NCBI GenBank assembly: GCA_007135435.1
Contig: SLIW01000489.1
Coordinates: forward strand, 1 to 8,499
Reading direction: 5' to 3'
DNA: 8,499 nucleotides
From: Natronomonas sp.
GTDB taxonomy: Archaea > Halobacteriota > Halobacteria > Halobacteriales > Haloarculaceae
Part shown: piece after piece, positions 5,939 to 8,499 of the stretch
Numbering within the stretch: the first letter of the stretch is position 1
How the letters are laid out: every line of letters begins with the position of its first letter
The notes under the pieces: generated by a model
Seen by the model: the letters and a program-made list of their open reading frames with translations, nothing else
What the model was told of the DNA's origin: nothing
Databases searched by the model: none
Program-made: the position numbers and the translations under genes

Positions 5939-7010
5939 AGAACTCGGTGCAGACGGGGATGCCGACCGTCTCGTAGTCGCCCATCGAGGCGATGACGTCG
6001 GGGACATCCTCCAGCGAGACGGTCTCGGTGACGATCTTCCCGGGGTCGAGCTTGTCGTGCTCGATCATCGAGAAGATCTCGTCGTACTCGTGGGGCGGCA
6101 TGCCGAACGAGCCGATGAACTCCCGCTCCTCCATGACGATGGTGTCGACGGGGAGGGAGACCTCGCCCTCTTCCTCGCTGGTGGTGAGCCCGATCTGGAG
6201 GTTCTGGCCGCCCTTCGAGAGCGAGTTCACGGAGTTGCGGCAGGTCTCGGCGATCCCGAGCGCGTCGACGCTCACGTCCGCGCCGCGGCTCTTGGGCGTG
6301 TGGCCCTTGACCGCCTGCGGAACGTCCTGGACCTCGGTGACGTCCACGGTGGCGTCGGCGCCGAGCTCCTCGGCCTTCGCGAGCTTCTCCTCGGCGAGGT
6401 CGACGGCGATCACGTTGGCGCCGAGGGCGTCGGCGATGTGGACCGCCGAGAGGCCGACGCCGCCGCAGCCGTGGATCGCCACCCAGTCGCCGGGGGTGAC
6501 GTCCACGCGGTGGACCAGCCCGTGGAAGGCAGTCGCGAACCGGCAGCCGAGCCCGGCGACCTCCACGGGGTCGACCCCGTCGGGCAGCGTCACGACGTTG
6601 TGCTCGGCCTTGCGGACCGGGAACTCCTCGGCGAACGCCCCCGGCTGGAAGGAGACGAACCCCAGCGGGACCATGCGCTCGCAGATGTTCGCCCGCCCCT
6701 GCTTGCAGTACCGGCAGGTCCCGTCGCTGAGGTTGAACGGGACGCAGACGCGGTCGCCCACCGAGAGGTTCTGGACGTCCTCGCCGACGGCCGAGATGGT
6801 CCCGACGGGCTCGTGGCCGAAGACGAGCCCGGGGGTGGGCATGACGCCGACCCAGTCCCAGTCGCCGCGCCAGGCGTGCCAGTCCGACCGGCAGATCCCG
6901 CAGGCCTCGGTCTCGACGACGATCCCGTCGGGGTCCGGTTCGGGGCGGTCGACCTCCTGGACGGCCATCCGCTTTCCGACCTCCTCGAAGACGACGGCGC
7001 GCATTGACAT
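5937..7010 (-). CDS. Zinc-dependent alcohol dehydrogenase (MDR family)
   Basis: A 357-residue cytosolic medium-chain dehydrogenase/reductase that should interconvert an alcohol and an aldehyde or ketone using a nicotinamide cofactor. Catalytic zinc ligands are visible as C40 (CGICRSDWH), H66-E67 (GHE) and C156 (GLGCRFATAF). The Rossmann loop GCGGVG is at 181-186, and D204 at the end of the second strand favours NAD over NADP. The structural-zinc lobe has C99, C102 and C110, but the first usual cysteine is D96. An acidic ligand in this position is known from Sulfolobus solfataricus ADH. Start choice: ATG at 7010 lies three bases from the predicted transcript start, while ATG at 7004 (MRAVVF) is an alternative two codons on. 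The in-frame start at 7055 lies upstream of the TATA box. Substrate is not deducible. The neighbouring genes give no pathway. Confidence 0.9.
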   Translation of the reverse strand: MSMRAVVFEEVGKRMAVQEVDRPEPDPDGIVVETEACGICRSDWHAWRGDWDWVGVMPTPGLVFGHEPVGTISAVGEDVQNLSVGDRVCVPFNLSDGTCRYCKQGRANICERMVPLGFVSFQPGAFAEEFPVRKAEHNVVTLPDGVDPVEVAGLGCRFATAFHGLVHRVDVTPGDWVAIHGCGGVGLSAVHIADALGANVIAVDLAEEKLAKAEELGADATVDVTEVQDVPQAVKGHTPKSRGADVSVDALGIAETCRNSVNSLSKGGQNLQIGLTTSEEEGEVSLPVDTIVMEEREFIGSFGMPPHEYDEIFSMIEHDKLDPGKIVTETVSLEDVPDVIASMGDYETVGIPVCTEF

Positions 7011-7032
7011 TACGCACGATACCACCCCGGCT

Positions 7033-7048
7033 AGCGTGTTAAGCCTTG
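7033..7048 (-). promoter_or_regulatory. TATA-like promoter of the alcohol dehydrogenase gene
   Basis: CAAGGCTTAACACG on the minus strand contains a CTTAAC box (7043-7038). Its centre lies about 27 bases before 7013, giving a leader of about three bases to the ATG at 7010. The box is weaker than the transporter's. Confidence 0.45.
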
Positions 7049-7355
7049 CCACCACGTATGAATCGGCCGCGATAGGGCGGTCGCCGACTTATGTACTCCC
7101 GGCGGCGTCCGGACGGATGCGGTATCCCTCTTCGCTATCAAGGCGGTGACCGTGTCGACCACCGGTCGGTGCGCGGCCGGTCGTTATCGTCCATACGAGC
7201 CGTCTCCCGTCGACGTCGCAGGCCCGGGAGTGTCCAGTGCGTCGACGGCTCCGACCGTTCCCTGGCCGTGAGGGTGGCCGGAACGTCGACGTGCAGTGGA
7301 CGTCTTCCGCGGGTGAATCGACGGCCTCGTCCGGCGTGGCGCCCCACACGACGGT

Positions 7356-7370
7356 GCACACAGTTTAAAG
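7356..7370 (+). promoter_or_regulatory. TATA promoter of the aIF1A gene
   Basis: TTTAAA at 7364-7369, preceded by an A/C-rich ACACAG stretch in the BRE position, is centred 27 bases before the ATG at 7394. This predicts a leaderless message and fixes the start codon. Confidence 0.65.
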
Positions 7371-7393
7371 GGTTCCCTGTCCAAGCGTCGCGC

Positions 7394-7687
7394 ATGAGCG
7401 ACAACGAGCGCCGACGGGACCTCCGGATGCCCGAGGACGACGAGGTGTTCGCCGTCGTCACCGACATGCTCGGGGACAACCGGGTGACGGTCCGGTGCAT
7501 GGACGGCGAGGAGCGCATCGCTCGCATCCCCGGGCGGATGCAGAAGCGGATCTGGATCCGGGAGGACGACATCGTCCTCGTCGACCCGTGGGACTGGCAG
7601 GACGAGAAGGGCGACGTCGTGTGGCGCTACGAGAAGCAGGAGGCCGACCAGCTCCGCGAGGAAGGCCACATCCAGGAACGCGCCTGA
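7394..7687 (+). CDS. Translation initiation factor 1A (aIF1A)
   Basis: aIF1A is the archaeal homologue of eIF1A and bacterial IF1. It is an S1-like OB-fold protein that binds the A site of the small ribosomal subunit during initiation. The 97-residue product has the short charged N-terminal tail (1-11), then the OB core from about 15 to 78. That core carries the family's hallmark run [18 protein letters not shown] (18-35), the [20 protein letters not shown] segment (44-63) and [16 protein letters not shown] (64-79). An acidic C-terminal tail follows. The length is normal for archaea. It is a single gene with its own promoter, divergent from the alcohol dehydrogenase and convergent with nuoN. 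The C-terminal match to haloarchaeal aIF1A is strong enough to leave no realistic alternative. Confidence 0.96.
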   Translation: MSDNERRRDLRMPEDDEVFAVVTDMLGDNRVTVRCMDGEERIARIPGRMQKRIWIREDDIVLVDPWDWQDEKGDVVWRYEKQEADQLREEGHIQERA

Positions 7688-7826
7688 CGGGTTCTCACGA
7701 GACGTGTACACCGGACGATAGCCGCGGGTCCTCTGCTGTTCGTCCACGAGTTCGACGAGAACGCGGCTCGATGGTCGGTGTTTACGTAATCGATACTGCC
7801 AGGGGTCGTTTGATAGACACCCTGAA

Positions 7827-7854
7827 AGCCCCGGCGCTCTCGGCTCGGGGGGCT
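7827..7854. repeat. Six-pair stem overlapping the long hairpin
   Basis: AGCCCC (7827-7832) pairs with GGGGCT (7849-7854) around a 16-base loop. Its right arm shares GGCT (7851-7854) with the base of the long hairpin, so in RNA the two structures would exclude each other. Confidence 0.45.
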
Positions 7855-7920
7855 CACGGTTCCCTGCGGTCGCCGTTCGTCAACGAGGTTGCGAACGGCG
7901 AGTGGAACGAGCCGTGAGCC
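7851..7920. repeat. Long imperfect hairpin, 26 paired positions
   Basis: From base to tip: GGCTCACGG (7851-7859) pairs with CCGTGAGCC (7912-7920), and TTCC (7860-7863) with GGAA (7904-7907). CGCCGTTCG (7871-7879) pairs with CGAACGGCG (7892-7900), and CAAC (7881-7884) with GTTG (7888-7891). The loop is GAG. Interruptions are a 7/3 internal loop, a four-base bulge and a one-base bulge. This is far more than expected by chance. It lies between two convergent genes and beyond the nuoN T-tract, so it need not be a simple terminator. It could be a structured non-coding RNA or the end of a small mobile element. Confidence 0.8.
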
Positions 7921-7965
7921 GCGGGAGTTCAGCCGGCCGAGGGCTTCCCGATGCTTCCGGGCCCG

Positions 7966-8002
7966 AATTAAAAGAGCCGAAAGCCGGCGTCGAAGAGCCG
8001 GC
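7966..8002 (-). terminator. Terminator of the nuo operon
   Basis: Ten bases past the nuoN stop, the minus strand forms GCCGGC-8-GCCGGC (8002-7983). This is followed by TTTCGGCTCTTTTAATTC, a T-rich tract that is exceptional in this GC-rich DNA. It is likely to end the nuo transcript. Confidence 0.65.
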
Positions 8003-8011
8003 CACGTCACC

Positions 8012-8499
8012 CTACAGCAACGCGGCGGCGGCGTCGAAGGCCGCGGTGTCGAAGATCGCGAGGCCGGGCAGGAGCAGGACGGTCATGACGGCGGCGACGA
8101 CGATGGCGGCGTACAGCGCCGTCGGGTAGTCGTCGATGGGCCGGGTCCGCGGCTCGAGGGGCTCGTCGATCCACATCGCCTTGACCACCCGGCTGTAGTA
8201 GTAGAGGCTCAGCGCGCTGTTGATCGCGCCGACGAGCGCGAGCCACCAGACGCCCGCACCGACCGCCCCGGCGAAGAGGTAGTACTTCGAGAGGAAGCCG
8301 CCGCCGACGGGGAGCCCCGCCAGCGAGAACATGAAGACGGTCATCGCGACGCAGGCGACCGGCGCCTCCCGCGCGAGCCCGTTGTAGTCCTCGAAGGTGC
8401 GGCCGACCTCCCAGTACTCGACGAGGGCGACGAAGAGGAACGCGCCGGTGTTCATGAAGCCGTAGACGAGCAGGTGCATCATCGCCGCACCGAGGACGA
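8012..8499 (-). CDS. nuoN: NADH-quinone oxidoreductase-like subunit N (5' partial)
   Basis: NuoN is one of the three antiporter-like proton-pumping subunits of the membrane arm of complex I. In haloarchaea the complex lacks the usual NADH module and probably reduces menaquinone with another donor. The frame is open to the window edge, so about 162 C-terminal residues are visible. They contain the GAAMMHLLVYGFMNTGAFLF helix, then MTVFMFSLAGLPVGGGFLSKYYLF, whose lysine corresponds in position to the conserved membrane lysine of the GF-x-x-K segment in bacterial NuoN. After that come the INSALSLYYYSRVVKAMW helix and a last hydrophobic helix that ends at the stop. The ATG at 8482 lies within the antiporter domain and is not the gene start. 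A short acidic loop (about DEPLEPRTRPIDD) separates the last two helices. This is the 3' gene of its transcript, since a terminator follows directly. Confusion with NuoL or NuoM is unlikely given the LYYYSRVV motif. Confidence 0.9.
   Translation of the reverse strand, partial: VLGAAMMHLLVYGFMNTGAFLFVALVEYWEVGRTFEDYNGLAREAPVACVAMTVFMFSLAGLPVGGGFLSKYYLFAGAVGAGVWWLALVGAINSALSLYYYSRVVKAMWIDEPLEPRTRPIDDYPTALYAAIVVAAVMTVLLLPGLAIFDTAAFDAAAALL

Larger units (their letters stand above)
7011..7393. other. Divergent intergenic region, alcohol dehydrogenase / aIF1A
   Basis: These 383 bases hold the alcohol dehydrogenase promoter at the left edge and the aIF1A promoter at the right edge. Between about 7050 and 7350 I see no convincing gene, hairpin, tandem repeat or TATA box. 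The aIF1A frame stays open upstream to 7091, but the translation is Arg/Ser-rich and unlike a haloarchaeal protein, which is typical of untranslated GC-rich DNA. Confidence 0.6.
7688..8011. other. Convergent intergenic region aIF1A / nuoN with strong secondary structure
   Basis: These 324 bases separate two convergent genes. From left to right they hold an unremarkable 90 bases, an 8-bp palindrome TTACGTAA (7782-7789), and an AGCCCC/GGGGCT stem (7827-7854). A 70-base hairpin (7851-7920) and the nuoN terminator (7966-8002) follow. No open frame in it resembles a protein. A small RNA gene, a non-autonomous mobile element or a shared 3' end are the realistic options for its middle part. Confidence 0.6.

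Noticed and set aside
7091..7393. An in-frame open extension of aIF1A by 101 residues from an ATG at 7091.
   Set aside because: The added residues are Arg/Ser/Pro-rich, unlike haloarchaeal proteins. A TATA box sits 27 bases before the ATG at 7394, where the known family starts.
7738..7762. A GTTCGTC/GAC-GA-GAAC hairpin downstream of aIF1A.
   Set aside because: Seven pairs with a bulge and no T-tract is within chance for this composition.
7770..7975. A leftover TnpB-type guide RNA or the right end of an IS200/IS605 element.
   Set aside because: The strong hairpin invites the idea, but no transposase remnant is readable on either strand and no typical end sequence could be identified. It is kept only as an alternative.

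Overview
This is a very GC-rich window with strongly acidic, Asp/Glu-heavy proteins, codons mostly ending in G or C, and AT-rich TATA-like boxes about 27 bases upstream of start codons (leaderless or nearly leaderless mRNAs). Together with an archaeal translation initiation factor 1A and a GlpABC-type glycerol-3-phosphate dehydrogenase, this points to a chromosomal segment of a halophilic archaeon (class Halobacteria). The genus cannot be fixed from the sequence alone.

Layout. On the + strand at the left edge lie the end of an anaerobic glycerol-3-phosphate dehydrogenase operon: glpB (cut at its 5' end by the window) and glpC, 13 bases apart. They converge on a run of four minus-strand genes. 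Read in transcription order from the right, these are a zinc-dependent alcohol dehydrogenase, an AtoE-type short-chain fatty acid transporter, a TehB-like SAM methyltransferase and a small SCP2 (sterol-carrier-like) protein. Each has its own recognisable promoter, so they need not form an operon. Further right, aIF1A is on the + strand, divergent from the alcohol dehydrogenase across 383 bases. It converges across 324 bases on the C-terminal part of nuoN, the last-encoded portion visible of a complex I-type operon on the minus strand.

How they fit together. GlpB and GlpC pass electrons from glycerol-3-phosphate oxidation (the GlpA subunit should lie just upstream) to the membrane quinone pool. 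NuoN belongs to the proton-pumping quinone reductase that works on the same pool. The transporter, SCP2 protein and alcohol dehydrogenase suggest small organic acid, lipid or alcohol metabolism, but no shared pathway can be demonstrated.

No complete undescribed system is visible. The structures the genes do not explain are: (i) a 26-bp-paired long hairpin with an overlapping alternative stem between aIF1A and nuoN; (ii) five 19-20 bp tandem repeats between the alcohol dehydrogenase and the transporter promoter; (iii) three degenerate 21-bp units running out of the 3' end of the methyltransferase gene; and (iv) a histidine-rich leader and an AELxx pentad insertion in GlpC. No CRISPR array, tRNA, rRNA or intact insertion sequence was seen.
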